Source: Candidatus Tokpelaia sp. JSC188 (lineage in GTDB: Bacteria; Pseudomonadota; Alphaproteobacteria; Rhizobiales; Rhizobiaceae). From it: 64,000 bases of DNA. Location: NCBI GenBank assembly GCA_003331065.1, contig QENB01000007.1:32939-96938 (forward strand), given 5' to 3'. Numbering within the stretch: the stretch's first letter is position 1; each line of letters begins with the position of its first letter. Under the pieces are notes generated by a model. It did no database searches. It was not told where the DNA came from and saw only the letters and a list, made by a program, of their open reading frames with translations. Below, in pieces: positions 11,235-23,442 of this stretch. Position numbers and translations under genes: made by a program.

Positions 11235-11255
11235 GATGACTTTAAAAAAGTCATC
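11235..11255. promoter_or_regulatory. Hairpin between rpoB and rpoC
   Basis: GATGACTT and AAGTCATC form an 8-base stem with a 5-base loop in the 242-base gap between rpoB and rpoC. A second short hairpin (11213-11229) abuts the rpoC ribosome binding site. On the transcribed strand there is no T-tract after the stem, so a processing or translation-control site is more likely than a terminator. Confidence 0.35.
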
Positions 11256-11441
11256 TTTTAAATCATCTCAAAAAAAATCTGTTTTTGTAAAGCTGATAGT
11301 ACTAAAATGACAGCCTATTCAACTTTTTAATCCCAGGAAAGGATAATTCTTTCAAAAAACATCCGGCAGTAGTATCGCGTACTCTTGATTAAGAAAAAGC
11401 GGCATAGCCAAATCAGATGGAATATCATTCATCTTTTCCAG

Positions 11442-14400
11442 TTACTTGGTAACTTCTGCTGATAACACCTGTCGACTCATTAACTCTCGCGTATCATCCA
11501 GTTCGATATCAAGACCAAGGGAGCGCATCTCCTTAACGAGAACATTAAAGCTTTCGGGAATCCCAGCTTCAAACGTATCATCACCGCGCACAATCGCTTC
11601 ATATACCTTAGTGCGTCCCGCTACATCGTCAGATTTAACAGTGAGCATTTCCTGAAGCGTGTAAGCTGCACCATAGGCTTCAAGTGCCCAAACTTCCATT
11701 TCACCAAAACGCTGACCACCAAACTGCGCTTTACCACCTAACGGTTGCTGGGTAACGAGTGAATACGGACCGATCGAACGAGCATGAATTTTGTCGTCAA
11801 CTAGATGATGCAGTTTTAATATATAGATATAGCCTACCGTCACTTGACGATCGAATGAATCACCGGTACGTCCATCATATAATGTTACCTGGCCTGATGT
11901 TGATAGACCAGCCTCTGCGAGTGCAGCGTTAATATCCGCCTCATGGGCACCATCAAAAACCGGAGTAGCAATGGACACACCCTGCTTCATTTGACTAGCA
12001 AGTTTTATAATGCTAGCATCATCATAAGATCGGACGGGCTCGTTGCGATCATTATCAGGGATGATTTCGCTAATCCTTTCACGCAGTGGTTTAATAACGC
12101 CTGTCTGATTATATGCCTCAAGAAGATCACCGATCTGCTTACCCATGCCAGCACAGGCCCAACCTAAATGAGTTTCTAGAATCTGTCCCACATTCATACG
12201 ACTTGGCACACCAAGCGGGTTAAGCACAATATCAACATAGGTGCCATCCTCCAGAAACGGCATGTCTTCAATCGGCAAAATACGCGAAACAACACCTTTG
12301 TTACCATGTCGCCCAGCCATTTTGTCACCAGGCTGAATCTTACGTTTCACGGCAACAAAAACCTTTACCATCTTCATAACACCAGGCGGCATTTCATCGC
12401 CACGTTGTACCTTTTCAACTTTGTCCATAAAACGTCGTTCAAGCAAATTTTTGGATTCATCATACTGATTGCGCAATGCTTCAATTCTTCCCTGAAACTT
12501 TTCATCCTCAACGGAAAAAAGCCACCATTGTGAACGTAAATATCCACCCATAAGGTCCTTATCAAGAATTGTTCCCTTTTTAAAACCTTTGGGACCAGTA
12601 ATAGCAAGCTTTCCCATGAGCATATCGCTAAGACGGCTATATACGTTACGGTCAAGGATTGCCTGCTCATCATCACGGTCTTTGGCAAGGCGTTCTATTT
12701 CTTCACGTTCGATCGCCATGGCCCGTTCATCCTTTTCTACACCATGGCGGTTAAAGACACGCACTTCAACAATTGTCCCAAAAGTACCAGGCGGCATACG
12801 CATGGAGGTATCCCGAACGTCCGATGCCTTCTCACCAAAGATAGCACGCAGAAGTTTTTCTTCCGGTGTCATTGGACTTTCCCCCTTAGGAGTGATCTTA
12901 CCAACCAAAATATCACCTGGCTGAACCTCAGCTCCGATATAAACAATGCCAGCTTCATCAAGATTCTTTAACGTTTCTTCCGAAACATTCGGAATATCAC
13001 GAGTAATTTCCTCGGGTCCAAGCTTGGTATCACGAGCAGCAATCTCAAATTCTTCAATATGAATTGAGGTGAAGACATCATCAGCTACAATTCGCTCAGA
13101 AAGTAAAATAGAATCTTCATAATTGTAACCATTCCATGGCATAAATGCAGCCAATACGTTACGACCAAGGGCAAGATCACCAAGGTCCGTCGAGGGACCA
13201 TCAGCAATGATATCACCTTTGTCAATCCAGTCACCGACACACACCAGCGGACGCTGGTTGATACAGGTTGACTGGTTTGAGCGCTGAAATTTCTGCAATC
13301 GATAGATATCGACACCTGACCTTGAGGGATCAATATCCTCTGTAGCACGAATGACGATACGTGTTGCATCCACCTGATCCACGACGCCACAACGCTTTGC
13401 AGCAATAGCGGCCCCAGAATCGCGTGCAACCACCGATTCCATACCAGTGCCGACAAATGGAGCTTCTGCATGCACCAGGGGCACAGCCTGACGTTGCATA
13501 TTAGATCCCATCAGCGCACGATTGGCATCATCATTTTCAAGAAATGGGATCAGCGCAGCCGCAACAGAGACAAGTTGCTTTGGCGAAACATCCATCAAAT
13601 CTATATAATCACGTGGGGCCATTAAAACTTCACCAGAATGACGACAAACAACAAATTCTTCCGTGAAACAATTATTATCATCAAGTGATACAGTTGCCTG
13701 AGCAACATAGTGCTTTGATTCTTCCATTGCAGAAAGATAAACTACTTCTTTTGTCACCTTACCATCAATAATCTTGCGATATGGGCTTTCAATAAATCCA
13801 TATTTATTGACGCGAGCAAAGGTTGCAAGTGAGTTGATCAAACCGATATTTGGTCCCTCCGGCGTTTCGATCGGACAAATACGGCCGTAATGTGTTGGAT
13901 GTACATCACGTACCTCAAAACCAGCACGTTCACGCGTTAAACCTCCCGGTCCAAGAGCTGAAAGACGACGCTTATGTGTGATTTCTGAAAGAGGATTAGT
14001 CTGATCCATAAACTGCGACAGTTGTGATGAACCAAAAAATTCGCGTACTGCAGCAGCAGCAGGTTTCGCATTAATAAGATCCTGCGGCATGACAGTATCA
14101 ACTTCAACTGAAGACATACGCTCTTTAATAGCGCGCTCCATACGCAAAAGTCCAACACGGTATTGATTTTCCATTAATTCACCGACAGAACGTACCCGCC
14201 GATTTCCAAGATTATCGATGTCATCAATTTCACCATGGCCATCACGAAGCTTAACCAGCAGTCTAATGATAGAGACAATATCCTCTTTGCGCAAAATACG
14301 GAGTGTGTCTGGACAATCAAGGCCAAGACGCATATTCATTTTTACACGACCAACAGCCGAAAGATCATAGCGCTCTGAGTCGAAGAACAATGAATGGAAC

Positions 14401-15581
14401 ATAGCCTCAGCTGTTTCCATGATCGGCGGCTCACCTGGACGCATGACACGATAAATGTCAAACAAAGCGTCCTGATAACTTTCACTCTTATCAACAGCCA
14501 GTGTGTTGCGGATATAGGCGCCAACGTTTACATGATCAATATCCAAGACATTTATTTTATCAACGCCGGTATCAAGAAGAATCTTTAAGGTCGTCTCATC
14601 AACTTCATCACCAGCCTCAAGATAAATCTCACCAGTTTCAGAATTAATAATATCTTCTGCTAAATAGGAACCGTAAAGGTTATCTTCTGATACCCTGACT
14701 GCTTTTAGACCTTTTTCAGCGAGTTTCTTAGCAAACCGTGCAGTAAGTTTACGTCCCGCTTCGACCACAATTTCCCCAGAATCAGCATTTACGAGATCTG
14801 AAACTAATTTCAATTCCTTAAAACGTTCTGCTGAATAAGGAATGCGCCAATTTGCGCCATCTTTTATATAAGCCAGCGTACTGTAGTAGGTTGTCAGTAT
14901 TTCTTGGCTATCCATGCCAAGCGCCATTAGAAGTGTTGTCACTGGAATTTTACGACGTCGATCAATACGGGCATAAATAATATCCTTGGCGTCAAATTCG
15001 ATATCAAGCCATGAACCACGGTAAGGGATAATGCGCGCTGCGAACAACAGTTTACCAGACGAATGGGTTTTGCCTCTGTCATGATCAAAGAACACACCTG
15101 GGGAGCGATGCATTTGAGAAACAATTACACGTTCCGTGCCATTAACAATGAAGGTGCCATTATCAGTCATAAGAGGCATATCACCCATATAGACATCCTG
15201 CTCCTTGATATCTTTGATAGATTTAGAAGCGGTATCTTCATCAATATCAAATACGATCAAACGTAGCGTTACCTTCAGTGGAACAGAATAAGTTAAACCA
15301 CGCTGACGACATTCTTCGACATCAAATTTTGGTGAATCAAACTCATAACGCACAAATTCGAGCATTGAAACACCAGAAAAATCTGTAATTGGAAATACAG
15401 ATTTGAAAACTGACTGCAAACCTTCGTCGGGACGTCCGCTGTCAGGTTCTTTAATCATGAGGAATTGCTCATAAGACGCTTTCTGAACCTCAATAAGGTT
15501 AGGCATATCCGCAACCTCTGGTATTTTGCCAAAAAATTTGCGTACGCGCTTACGACCGTTAAATGCAAGGGTCTGAGCCAT
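11442..15581 (-). CDS. rpoB: RNA polymerase beta subunit
   Basis: The beta subunit of RNA polymerase, 1379 residues, starting [19 protein letters not shown]. The rifampicin pocket reads [18 protein letters not shown] and then [14 protein letters not shown], so the residues equivalent to E. coli Gln513, Asp516, His526 and Ser531 are all wild type, consistent with drug sensitivity. The C-terminal clamp region ([20 protein letters not shown]) is intact. It follows rplL after 271 bases that hold an attenuator-like hairpin, and precedes rpoC. The overall order rplKAJL-rpoBC is the universal one. Confidence 0.98.
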   Translation of the reverse strand: MAQTLAFNGRKRVRKFFGKIPEVADMPNLIEVQKASYEQFLMIKEPDSGRPDEGLQSVFKSVFPITDFSGVSMLEFVRYEFDSPKFDVEECRQRGLTYSVPLKVTLRLIVFDIDEDTASKSIKDIKEQDVYMGDMPLMTDNGTFIVNGTERVIVSQMHRSPGVFFDHDRGKTHSSGKLLFAARIIPYRGSWLDIEFDAKDIIYARIDRRRKIPVTTLLMALGMDSQEILTTYYSTLAYIKDGANWRIPYSAERFKELKLVSDLVNADSGEIVVEAGRKLTARFAKKLAEKGLKAVRVSEDNLYGSYLAEDIINSETGEIYLEAGDEVDETTLKILLDTGVDKINVLDIDHVNVGAYIRNTLAVDKSESYQDALFDIYRVMRPGEPPIMETAEAMFHSLFFDSERYDLSAVGRVKMNMRLGLDCPDTLRILRKEDIVSIIRLLVKLRDGHGEIDDIDNLGNRRVRSVGELMENQYRVGLLRMERAIKERMSSVEVDTVMPQDLINAKPAAAAVREFFGSSQLSQFMDQTNPLSEITHKRRLSALGPGGLTRERAGFEVRDVHPTHYGRICPIETPEGPNIGLINSLATFARVNKYGFIESPYRKIIDGKVTKEVVYLSAMEESKHYVAQATVSLDDNNCFTEEFVVCRHSGEVLMAPRDYIDLMDVSPKQLVSVAAALIPFLENDDANRALMGSNMQRQAVPLVHAEAPFVGTGMESVVARDSGAAIAAKRCGVVDQVDATRIVIRATEDIDPSRSGVDIYRLQKFQRSNQSTCINQRPLVCVGDWIDKGDIIADGPSTDLGDLALGRNVLAAFMPWNGYNYEDSILLSERIVADDVFTSIHIEEFEIAARDTKLGPEEITRDIPNVSEETLKNLDEAGIVYIGAEVQPGDILVGKITPKGESPMTPEEKLLRAIFGEKASDVRDTSMRMPPGTFGTIVEVRVFNRHGVEKDERAMAIEREEIERLAKDRDDEQAILDRNVYSRLSDMLMGKLAITGPKGFKKGTILDKDLMGGYLRSQWWLFSVEDEKFQGRIEALRNQYDESKNLLERRFMDKVEKVQRGDEMPPGVMKMVKVFVAVKRKIQPGDKMAGRHGNKGVVSRILPIEDMPFLEDGTYVDIVLNPLGVPSRMNVGQILETHLGWACAGMGKQIGDLLEAYNQTGVIKPLRERISEIIPDNDRNEPVRSYDDASIIKLASQMKQGVSIATPVFDGAHEADINAALAEAGLSTSGQVTLYDGRTGDSFDRQVTVGYIYILKLHHLVDDKIHARSIGPYSLVTQQPLGGKAQFGGQRFGEMEVWALEAYGAAYTLQEMLTVKSDDVAGRTKVYEAIVRGDDTFEAGIPESFNVLVKEMRSLGLDIELDDTRELMSRQVLSAEVTK

Positions 15582-15793
15582 TATCGCTCCTCAATTTATG
15601 CCCCTGACAAATATGCTGCAGAAGCTTGCCTCCATTGACATCTTACGCAATCTTGCACGATCATATCAGATGCCTTTATTTTCCAACATCCGGAAACCAA
15701 AAAATCCCATCGCTTTGCTATACCCGGCCATTGGAACAGATTAAATCTCTCTTAAAAATCTCATCAAAAAAAGATCTAATCCTATTTAAAACT

Positions 15794-15814
15794 TTCTAGC
15801 TAAAGAAGCTAGAA
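15794..15814 (-). promoter_or_regulatory. Hairpin in the rplL-rpoB gap
   Basis: A perfect 7-base stem, TTCTAGC/GCTAGAA, with a 7-base loop, lies 39 bases past the rplL stop and is followed on the transcribed strand by AGTTTTAAAT. In E. coli the rplL-rpoB gap holds an attenuator and an RNase III site that lower rpoBC expression relative to the ribosomal genes. The position here suggests a similar role; this is inference. Confidence 0.45.
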
Positions 15815-15852
15815 TCCGGTGGGTACAAAGACCCCCGGGATTTTGAATTAAA

Positions 15853-16233
15853 TCACTTGAGCTCAACTTTAGCACCTGCTCCTTCAAGTAAGGCCTTTAT
15901 TTTCTCGGCTTCATCCTTAGTAAGAGCTTCTTTAACAGGCTTCGGTGCACCTTCAACCAGATCCTTGGCCTCTTTTAGGCCAAGACCTGTAATTGCACGA
16001 ACCTCCTTAATGACATTGATTTTCTGAGGTCCCCCCTCCATTAGAACAACATCAAATTCAATCTTTTCTTCAACTGGTGCATTGCCAACAGAAGCACTAT
16101 TCGCAATTCCTACAGTAGCAACAGGTAGTGCTGCCGAAACCCCCCATCTTTCTTCCAACATTTTAGAAAGTTCTGCGGACTCCAAAACAGTTAAGTTAGA
16201 AAGGGTTTCAACGATCTTTTCAAGATCAGCCAT
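15853..16233 (-). CDS. rplL: 50S ribosomal protein L7/L12
   Basis: The stalk protein that recruits elongation factors to the ribosome, present in several copies per large subunit. It is 126 residues: an N-terminal dimer domain ([18 protein letters not shown]), an alanine-rich hinge, and the C-terminal domain with [14 protein letters not shown] and [15 protein letters not shown]. The ATG at 16233 has AAGGA 8 bases upstream; an upstream in-frame ATG at 16254 would add seven atypical residues. It follows rplJ by 53 bases in the same operon. Confidence 0.96.
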   Translation of the reverse strand: MADLEKIVETLSNLTVLESAELSKMLEERWGVSAALPVATVGIANSASVGNAPVEEKIEFDVVLMEGGPQKINVIKEVRAITGLGLKEAKDLVEGAPKPVKEALTKDEAEKIKALLEGAGAKVELK

Positions 16234-16286
16234 TTTTATTTTCCTTATAAACACAAAATTAGAACTATTGACGGCGAGAAACAGCT

Positions 16287-16805
16287 TTATCCTGCCTCGT
16301 TCTTCCGAGCATAGACGTCTAAAATCCGGACCAGTTGGCTGGCCGGACCAGCGGTAACCTGCGCAATACGCGTTGCGGGTGTAAAAATTATCCCAACAAT
16401 CCTTGCATGCAGTTCCTTAAGAGAAGGAATCGAGGCTAAAAACCTCACACCTGCCACATCAAGATTAACTGCACCCATTGTACCACCAAGGATGATAAAC
16501 TTATCATTAACTCTAGAAAAATCGGTAGCGACTTTCGGCGCTGCGAGCGGATCAGAGGAATAAGCAATCAATGTCTGCCCATTAAACAAAGCAGATGTTT
16601 CTTCTATTTCCATACCTTGAAGAGCAATTTTAGTAAGGCGATTTTTCACGACTTTTACGGAAGCACCAACTGCACGCATTTTCGAACGAAGATCATTCAT
16701 TTGTGCAACAGTAAGACCAGAATAGTGGGCTACAACAACAGAAGAAGATTTTTTAAAAATCTCATTGAGCCATATAACAAATTCGCGTTTTTTCGCTTTA
16801 TCCAC
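16287..16805 (-). CDS. rplJ: 50S ribosomal protein L10
   Basis: L10 forms the base of the L7/L12 stalk and, in bacteria studied so far, the L10-L12 complex represses its own operon by binding the mRNA leader. The GTG at 16805 is chosen as start because GGAGAG lies directly upstream and the product ([16 protein letters not shown]...) is then 172 residues, the rhizobial length. An ATG at 16871 would add 22 residues with no family match. Conserved parts include [20 protein letters not shown] and [12 protein letters not shown] structured leader precedes it. Confidence 0.93.
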   Translation of the reverse strand: MDKAKKREFVIWLNEIFKKSSSVVVAHYSGLTVAQMNDLRSKMRAVGASVKVVKNRLTKIALQGMEIEETSALFNGQTLIAYSSDPLAAPKVATDFSRVNDKFIILGGTMGAVNLDVAGVRFLASIPSLKELHARIVGIIFTPATRIAQVTAGPASQLVRILDVYARKNEAG

Positions 16806-17154
16806 TGTCTCTCTCCATTTAGTAGATTCATTTTGATACGTGTATCTACCCATCTTGCCTTTTAACCGCACAAACTACTTGCACGGCTATTCGGAATCCT
16901 GCCCTTGATTATACGCCATAAAGGCGCTCAAAGGATTATGGCTTAAAACTTTATGCAAATACCTAATCAAGAGGGTATAAGGCATTATTTTACCACCTAG
17001 TCTCATGCGGGTTATTAAGATACGATAACCGTACCGCCCGCAATCTCGGACAGGATTATCCGGAATTTCTTCCGGTTTATTCTGGATCTACTAAAGATCC
17101 GGAAATTCTTACTCCATTAGATAATAGGGATCACTAAATTTCTATTTTATTCTA
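16806..17154 (-). promoter_or_regulatory. Structured leader of rplJ (candidate L10-binding RNA)
   Basis: The 349 bases between rplA and rplJ hold no gene but three clear stems. Read on the minus strand, these are GGATCT/AGATCC (17084-17100), a perfect CCGGAA/TTCCGG stem with a GAAA loop (17060-17075), and an 8-base stem CCGTGCAA/TTGTGCGG with two G-U pairs (16866-16886), 61 bases before the GTG start. Autogenous control by L10-L12 through a leader is established in E. coli and Bacillus. The assignment here rests on position and stems only. Confidence 0.45.
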
Positions 17155-17853
17155 TTAAATAAAACGCACTGAAGAAACATCAATCTTAACGCCAATACCC
17201 ATTGTGGACGCAACGGAAATGCACTTTATATACTCGCCTTTGGCGCTTATAGGTTTGGCCTTTATGACAGCATCAGTAAATACACGAATATTTTCAACCA
17301 GCTTCTTTTCTTTAAATGAAGCTTTGCCAATACCAGCCTGCACAATACCCGCTTTTTCAACACGAAACTCAACGGCCCCACATTTAGTAGCCTTAACCGC
17401 GCTGGCAACATCTAGTGTAACTGTACCGATTTTTGGATTCGGCATCATGCCACGCGGGCCAAGAATTTTTCCTAAACGTCCAACAATGGGCATCATATCT
17501 GGTGTTGCGATACAACGATCAAAACCAATTGTACCACTACTAATAATCTCAAACAAATCCTCTGCACCAACGATATCAGCTCCAGCAACCTTTGCTTCTT
17601 CTGCTTTATCATCACGCGCAAACACAGCAACACGCATGTTTCGACCTGTACCATTTGGTAGATTTACGACACCGCGCACCATCTGATCAGCATGACGGAC
17701 ATCAATGCCAAGATTTATGGCAATTTCAATCGTTTCATCAAATTTGGCAATAGCCCGCTGCTTAACAAGATCAATAGCACTATCTAACTGATAAAGTCTA
17801 TTCCGATCAATTCCTTCACGGATTTTCTGAAGTCTTTTCGCAATTTTTACCAT
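17155..17853 (-). CDS. rplA: 50S ribosomal protein L1
   Basis: L1 of the mobile stalk next to the E site, 232 residues. Recognised from [52 protein letters not shown] (the family signature) and the C-terminal [19 protein letters not shown]. It starts 5 bases after the rplK stop, so the two are cotranscribed. L1 represses the L11 operon in E. coli; no L1 site was identified here. Confidence 0.97.
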   Translation of the reverse strand: MVKIAKRLQKIREGIDRNRLYQLDSAIDLVKQRAIAKFDETIEIAINLGIDVRHADQMVRGVVNLPNGTGRNMRVAVFARDDKAEEAKVAGADIVGAEDLFEIISSGTIGFDRCIATPDMMPIVGRLGKILGPRGMMPNPKIGTVTLDVASAVKATKCGAVEFRVEKAGIVQAGIGKASFKEKKLVENIRVFTDAVIKAKPISAKGEYIKCISVASTMGIGVKIDVSSVRFI

Positions 17854-17858
17854 AATAC

Positions 17859-18287
17859 TCAGTCCACCACTTCCAATCCCATTGAACGAGCTGATCCTTT
17901 GATTATTCGCGCTGCCGTATCAAGGTCACGAACATTGAGATCTTTCATTTTAGCTTCTGCAATAATGCGAATCTTATCGTGGCTGATCGTACCTACATTG
18001 ACTTTTCCAGGTTCCTTTGCGCCTGATTTTAGATTAGCTTCTTTCTTCAGAAAGTAACTAACAGGCGGTGCTTTCATCAAGAAGGTAAACGATTTATCCT
18101 GATAAAAAGTGATCAAGACTGGGATTGGAATTCCTTTTTCCATCTCTTGCGTAGCAGCATTGAATGCTTTGCAGAATTCCATAATATTAATACCGCGCTG
18201 ACCTAGTGCAGACCCGATAGGAGGCGCTGGATTGGCCGCCCCTGCGGGTACCTGCAACTTCAAGCGACCTGCAATTTTTTTAGCCAT
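17859..18287 (-). CDS. rplK: 50S ribosomal protein L11
   Basis: L11 of the GTPase-associated centre, 142 residues, starting [20 protein letters not shown]. The proline-rich linker ([22 protein letters not shown]) and the RNA-binding C-terminal domain ending [10 protein letters not shown] are intact. The ribosome binding site before the ATG is weak. nusG lies 175 bases upstream; this gap shows no gene. Confidence 0.97.
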   Translation of the reverse strand: MAKKIAGRLKLQVPAGAANPAPPIGSALGQRGINIMEFCKAFNAATQEMEKGIPIPVLITFYQDKSFTFLMKAPPVSYFLKKEANLKSGAKEPGKVNVGTISHDKIRIIAEAKMKDLNVRDLDTAARIIKGSARSMGLEVVD

Positions 18288-18462
18288 ATCGATTTGCTTT
18301 CAATAATTATGCCGACGAACGGCCTTCACTTTATAACCAGTGTGTAATTAAGAGCGGAGTGAACAATAGCACGGGCTGATTACAAATCTATCCATAATAT
18401 AGACACTTCCTTTGAACCTATATCCCTAAGAATCGTACCAAAGTCCTATAACACAATTCAGA

Positions 18463-18993
18463 TTAAAGCTTTTCCACTTGACTAAATTCAAGATCAACGG
18501 GCGTTGCTCGTCCAAAAATCGACACTTCAACTTTCAAGCGCGAACGATCTTCCTCAACCTCTTGGACAATACCATTAAAGGAAGCAAACGGCCCATCACC
18601 AACACGCACTTGCTCACCAATCTCAAAAGATACGGACGACTTTGGTCTCTCAACTCCTTCCTCAACTTGCATTAGAATCTTCCCTGCTTCAGCATCAGAT
18701 ATCGGAATAGGTTTGGAATTCGAGCCAAGAAATCCGGTTACTTTTGGCGTATTCTTAATCAAATGATAAACATCATCTGTTAAAACTGCACGAATAAGAA
18801 CATACCCTGGGAAAAACTTACGCTCAGCATCAACTCTACGTCCACGCCGCACCTCAATAACCTTTTCAACCGGCACAAGGATCTTTTTAAAAAACTGATT
18901 TAATCCCTTCTGATAAGCCTCTTTTTCGATCGCCTCAGCTACTTTTTTCTCAAAGTTTGAATAAGCCTGAACGATATACCAACGAACTGTCAC
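18463..18993 (-). CDS. nusG: Transcription antitermination factor NusG
   Basis: NusG binds the beta' clamp, suppresses pausing, and links RNA polymerase to the ribosome or Rho. It has an N-terminal NGN domain (VRWYIVQAYSNFEKKVAEAIE, GYVLIRAVLTDDVYHLIKNTPKVTGFLG) and a C-terminal KOW domain (EQVRVGDGPFASFNGIVQEV). A GTG start at 18993 gives 176 residues, the rhizobial length, with AAGGGA 9 bases upstream. The ATG at 19002 would touch that ribosome binding site and is the less likely start. It is cotranscribed with secE, which ends 4 bases before that upstream ATG. Confidence 0.95.
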   Translation of the reverse strand: MTVRWYIVQAYSNFEKKVAEAIEKEAYQKGLNQFFKKILVPVEKVIEVRRGRRVDAERKFFPGYVLIRAVLTDDVYHLIKNTPKVTGFLGSNSKPIPISDAEAGKILMQVEEGVERPKSSVSFEIGEQVRVGDGPFASFNGIVQEVEEDRSRLKVEVSIFGRATPVDLEFSQVEKL

Positions 18994-19006
18994 ATTTATC
19001 ATTCCC

Positions 19007-19228
19007 TTATAAAATGTGCTGAAAAAAGCTGTTCAGAAAACCAATTCCAGCACCAACCCCGAAAGACATAATCCAGTCTGCTAAAAAAAAGAAAGTCGCA
19101 GCTAGAATCACCATAATCAGAACCATAATAGTAGAAACTCCAATCTCACGACGAACCGGCCAAGTCACCTTCTCTATTTCGATACGTACTTGCCGAAGAA
19201 ATACAACTGGATTTCTTTTCGATGCCAT
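19007..19228 (-). CDS. secE: Preprotein translocase subunit SecE
   Basis: The small essential subunit of the SecYEG channel, 73 residues, starting MASKRNPVVFLRQVRIEIEK. The motif KVTWPVRREIGVSTIMVLIMV marks the family, followed by one membrane helix. The frame is open to 19339, but the upstream residues do not resemble SecE, so the ATG at 19228 is used. It lies between tRNA-Trp and nusG, the usual bacterial arrangement. Confidence 0.94.
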   Translation of the reverse strand: MASKRNPVVFLRQVRIEIEKVTWPVRREIGVSTIMVLIMVILAATFFFLADWIMSFGVGAGIGFLNSFFQHIL

Positions 19229-19469
19229 TAAAGCTATTCTATCCTGATTACACCAAAGACATGAATTCACTGCCGCAGAAGATGATAAAGCAAAAAAACA
19301 TAATTTAAAACCATTTTTGATCTCTGTCCAGTCATCCATGACGCCGAAGGTTAGCTAACTTCTGAGAAAAATACAAGCCCTATACCAAATCTATTCCATA
19401 CTAAAATCGTTGAGATACTACAATATCTAAAGCAAGCCTACATAAACAACGAAACGATATGAAAAAATC

Positions 19470-19545
<76 letters not shown>

Positions 19546-19603
19546 CACTGCCCTCACTAACTTTAAGCTACTAAAATTATACCTTTAGCACATTACATTA
19601 CAA

Positions 19604-20779
19604 TCATTCGATAATCTTAGAAACGATACCAGCGCCAACAGTACGTCCACCCTCACGGATAGCAAAACGAAGTTTCTCTTCCATTGCAATAGGCACGATC
19701 AGCGAAACATCCATCGCAACATTATCACCAGGCATAACCATCTCAACACCATCCGGAAGTGTTACAACACCTGTAACATCTGTAGTACGGAAGTAAAACT
19801 GTGGACGATAGTTGGTAAAGAATGGCGTATGACGCCCTCCCTCTTCTTTCGTCAGAATATACGCCTCTGCCTTGAACCTTGTGTGTGGTGTAACAGTACC
19901 GGGTTTTGCAAGAACCTGCCCGCGCTCAACACCTTCACGATCAACACCACGAAGCAATGCACCAATATTATCTCCAGCCTGCCCTTGATCAAGAAGCTTT
20001 CGGAACATCTCAACACCGGTAACCGTAGTTTTTTTTGTTTCTCGAATACCAATAATTTCAACTTCTTCGCCAACTTTAACGATTCCACGCTCAACACGAC
20101 CAGTTACAACGGTACCACGCCCAGAAATCGAAAAAACATCCTCAATTGGCATCAAAAACGGCTGATCAACAGGACGTTCAGGAGTTGGAATGTAAGAATC
20201 AATCTTGTTCATTAGAAGACGAATCATATCCTCCCCAATTACATTATCACGACCTTCAAGTGCAGCAAGAGCCGAACCCTTGATAATTGGGATATCGTCA
20301 CCAGGAAAATCATATTTTGATAAAAGCTCCCGAACCTCTAGCTCCACAAGCTCAAGAAGCTCTTCATCATCAACCTGATCAACCTTATTAAGGAAAACAA
20401 CAATCGCCGGAACACCAACCTGACGTGCTAAAAGGATATGTTCGCGAGTCTGAGGCATCGGGCCATCCGCTGCAGAACAAACCAATATCGCTCCATCCAT
20501 TTGCGCTGCCCCTGTAATCATATTTTTCACATAATCAGCGTGCCCAGGGCAATCAACGTGAGCATAGTGACGATTTCCTGTCTCATATTCAACATGAGCT
20601 GTTGAAATTGTGATACCTCGAGCCTTCTCTTCAGGGGCTGCATCAATTTGATCATATGCACGAAATTCTCCAAAATACTTGGTAATTGCCGCTGTAAGCG
20701 TTGTCTTCCCATGATCAACGTGACCAATCGTGCCAATATTGACATGCGGCTTCGTACGTTCAAATTTGCTCTTCGCCAT
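19604..20779 (-). CDS. tuf: Elongation factor Tu
   Basis: The GTPase that delivers aminoacyl-tRNA to the ribosome, 391 residues. The G domain has [11 protein letters not shown], the switch region [26 protein letters not shown] and NKVD. Domains II and III follow, ending [14 protein letters not shown]. Most rhizobia carry two copies, one before tRNA-Trp-secE and one after fusA; this single gene occupies both positions at once. It is 60 bases downstream of fusA. Confidence 0.98.
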   Translation of the reverse strand: MAKSKFERTKPHVNIGTIGHVDHGKTTLTAAITKYFGEFRAYDQIDAAPEEKARGITISTAHVEYETGNRHYAHVDCPGHADYVKNMITGAAQMDGAILVCSAADGPMPQTREHILLARQVGVPAIVVFLNKVDQVDDEELLELVELEVRELLSKYDFPGDDIPIIKGSALAALEGRDNVIGEDMIRLLMNKIDSYIPTPERPVDQPFLMPIEDVFSISGRGTVVTGRVERGIVKVGEEVEIIGIRETKKTTVTGVEMFRKLLDQGQAGDNIGALLRGVDREGVERGQVLAKPGTVTPHTRFKAEAYILTKEEGGRHTPFFTNYRPQFYFRTTDVTGVVTLPDGVEMVMPGDNVAMDVSLIVPIAMEEKLRFAIREGGRTVGAGIVSKIIE

Positions 20780-20839
20780 TTGAGCCCTCCATAAAATGCC
20801 CTATGGGCAATGTTTAAACTTTAACGCAATCAGCCTCGA

Positions 20840-22924
20840 TTACGCATACTTCTTTCGAATTCCCTGCGCAACCATCGATGGAGCAGGTTCGTAATGATCA
20901 AACTGCATTGTGTATTGAGCCCGACCTTGACTCATCGAACGCAACGCATTTACATAACCAAACATATTCGCTAATGGTGCCATCGCATTGATAATAGTCG
21001 TAATACCACGCACTTCCGTACCAGAAATTTGACCACGCCGGGAATTCAGATCGCCAATAATATCCCCCATATAACCTTCAGGTGTTACGACCTCGATTCT
21101 CATGATTGGTTCCAGTAATTGAGCACCAGCTTTCTGAGCTCCTTCACGAAAAGCAGCACGAGCTGCAATCTCAAAGGCCAGAGTAGATGAATCAACGTCG
21201 TGATAAGCACCATCAATTAAAGTTGCCTTAACGCCAAGCATTGGAAACCCAGCGAGCGGACCTGCACCCATAACACTTTCAATACCTTTTTGAACACCAG
21301 GAATATACTCCTTTGGAATGGCACCACCAACGATTTTCGACTCAAAAACGAAATCATCACCTTGGTGTGGTTCAAAGATAATTTTGACGCGAGCAAATTG
21401 ACCAGAGCCACCGGATTGTTTTTTGTGTGTATAATCAACTTCAGCAATCTTGGTTATAGTTTCACGATAAGCAACCTGAGGCTGACCAATATTAGCCTCA
21501 ACCTTGAACTCGCGACGCATGCGATCAACGATAATATCAAGATGCAATTCACCCATGCCAGCAATCACTGTTTGACCTGATTCTTCATTTGACTCTACGC
21601 GGAAAGACGGATCCTCAGCCGCAAGACGATTAAGAGCAATCCCCATCTTTTCTTGATTAGCCTTAGTTTTCGATTCAATTGCAATTTCTATAACCGGCTT
21701 TGGAAACTCCATACGCTCCAGGATAACAGGTTTTAGCGGATCACACAATGTATCACCAGTTGTAGTCTCCTTTAAACCTGCAAGCGCAACGATATCACCA
21801 GCAAATGCTTCTTCAATGTCCTCACGAGCATTAGAATGCATCTGCAACATACGACCAATGCGTTCACGCTTCTCCTTAACCGTATTTTGCAAAGATACAC
21901 CTCTCTTCAATTTACCAGAATAAATACGGCAAAATGTTAACGAACCAACAAAGGGATCATTCATGATTTTAAATGCAAGCATAGACACTGGTGCCTCGTC
22001 AGAGGATTCACAGACTGTTTCCTCACCTGTTTTGACATCAATACCACTGATAGCAGGCACATCAATCGGAGCGGGCAAATAATCGATCACGGCATCTAAC
22101 AACGGTTGTACACCTTTATTTTTGAAAGCAGCACCACAAAAAATAGGGTGAAATTCAACATTAACAGTTCCCCTACGTATCAATGTACGCAACTCATCAT
22201 TTGTTGGCTCTTGACCTCCAAGATACGCTTCCATAGCTCTTTCATCAATCTCAACAGCCATTTCAACAAGCTTTTCACGATACTTAGCAGCTTTTCTTTG
22301 CATATCCGTTGGAACTTCACCGATTTGGATAGAGGAACCAATGTTACCATCCCACGTTAACGCCTTCATTTCTAGAAGATCAATAACACCAATAAAATCA
22401 TTTTCTGCACCAATCGGCAGCTGCAAAACCAGTGCCCCAGCACCAAGACGTGAACTGACCATTTCTACGCTTCGATAAAAATCCGCACCGATCTTATCCA
22501 TTTTATTGATAAAGATCATGCGAGGAACACGATATTTTTCAGCCTGACGCCATACGGTTTCTGTTTGTGGTTCAACACCAGCGTTGGCATCAAGAAGTGT
22601 AATCGCACCATCGAGAACACGCAAGGAACGCTCAACCTCAATGGTAAAATCAACATGCCCCGGCGTATCTATAATATTGAAACGATGCCTTGTCCCATCA
22701 CGTCCTTGCCAAAAAGCGGTCGTTGCAGCAGAGGTAATTGTAATGCCACGCTCCTGCTCTTGCTCCATCCAATCCATGGTAGAAGCACCATCGTGGGTTT
22801 CTCCAACCTTATGGCTTTTTCCTGTGTAAAACAAAATACGTTCTGTCATCGTTGTTTTACCAGCATCAATGTGTGCTATGATACCGAAATTACGATAATC
22901 TCCAATTTTATATTCGCGAACCAT
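20840..22924 (-). CDS. fusA: Elongation factor G
   Basis: The translocase GTPase of translation, 694 residues with the standard five domains: the G domain with [28 protein letters not shown] and NKMDK, domain II, and the C-terminal domains III-V ending in a lysine-rich tail (GIRKKYA). It lies between rpsG (30 bases upstream) and tuf in the str operon order rpsL-rpsG-fusA-tuf. Confidence 0.98.
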   Translation of the reverse strand: MVREYKIGDYRNFGIIAHIDAGKTTMTERILFYTGKSHKVGETHDGASTMDWMEQEQERGITITSAATTAFWQGRDGTRHRFNIIDTPGHVDFTIEVERSLRVLDGAITLLDANAGVEPQTETVWRQAEKYRVPRMIFINKMDKIGADFYRSVEMVSSRLGAGALVLQLPIGAENDFIGVIDLLEMKALTWDGNIGSSIQIGEVPTDMQRKAAKYREKLVEMAVEIDERAMEAYLGGQEPTNDELRTLIRRGTVNVEFHPIFCGAAFKNKGVQPLLDAVIDYLPAPIDVPAISGIDVKTGEETVCESSDEAPVSMLAFKIMNDPFVGSLTFCRIYSGKLKRGVSLQNTVKEKRERIGRMLQMHSNAREDIEEAFAGDIVALAGLKETTTGDTLCDPLKPVILERMEFPKPVIEIAIESKTKANQEKMGIALNRLAAEDPSFRVESNEESGQTVIAGMGELHLDIIVDRMRREFKVEANIGQPQVAYRETITKIAEVDYTHKKQSGGSGQFARVKIIFEPHQGDDFVFESKIVGGAIPKEYIPGVQKGIESVMGAGPLAGFPMLGVKATLIDGAYHDVDSSTLAFEIAARAAFREGAQKAGAQLLEPIMRIEVVTPEGYMGDIIGDLNSRRGQISGTEVRGITTIINAMAPLANMFGYVNALRSMSQGRAQYTMQFDHYEPAPSMVAQGIRKKYA

Positions 22925-22954
22925 CTTGATTTACCTCTGACTAACAATCAACAC

Positions 22955-23425
22955 TTACCAGCGATAATGCGAAAATGCGCGGTTTGCCTCAGCCATACGA
23001 TGCGTGTCTTCACGCTTTTTAACTGCAGAACCACGATTATTAGCTGCATCCATTAATTCACCTGAAAGACGCGCAATCATTGTTATTTCATTTCGTCTTC
23101 GCGCAGCATTGATAAGCCATCGAATCGCTAGTACTTGACGACGATCAGGACGAACATCAACGGGAATCTGATAGGTCGCACCACCAACACGTCGAGAACG
23201 AACTTCAATATGTGGCGCAACATTTTCAAGTGCCTGGTGAAATAAAGCAACGGGCTCAGTCTTTGCTTTTCTCTTAATTACCTCAAGCGCACCATAAACG
23301 ATACGCTCAGCAACCGATTTCTTGCCATTCAGCATAACAGTATTCATGAATTTGCTGATAACTAGATCACCGAATTTTGGATCTGGATTAATTTCACGCT
23401 TTTCAGCTCTATGGCGACGGGACAT
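22955..23425 (-). CDS. rpsG: 30S ribosomal protein S7
   Basis: S7 nucleates assembly of the head of the small subunit. It is 156 residues, starting [20 protein letters not shown], with the signature region [20 protein letters not shown] and the C-terminal end [10 protein letters not shown]. It is separated from rpsL by 17 bases, and in E. coli S7 represses translation of this operon through that gap. The short spacing here leaves little room for the same structure. Confidence 0.97.
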   Translation of the reverse strand: MSRRHRAEKREINPDPKFGDLVISKFMNTVMLNGKKSVAERIVYGALEVIKRKAKTEPVALFHQALENVAPHIEVRSRRVGGATYQIPVDVRPDRRQVLAIRWLINAARRRNEITMIARLSGELMDAANNRGSAVKKREDTHRMAEANRAFSHYRW

Positions 23426-23442
23426 AATTTTTAATCTTTCAC

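Noticed and set aside
7000..15500. Many frames of 60-150 codons opposite rpoC and rpoB
   Set aside because: They are antisense or shifted shadows of highly constrained genes with no ribosome binding sites.
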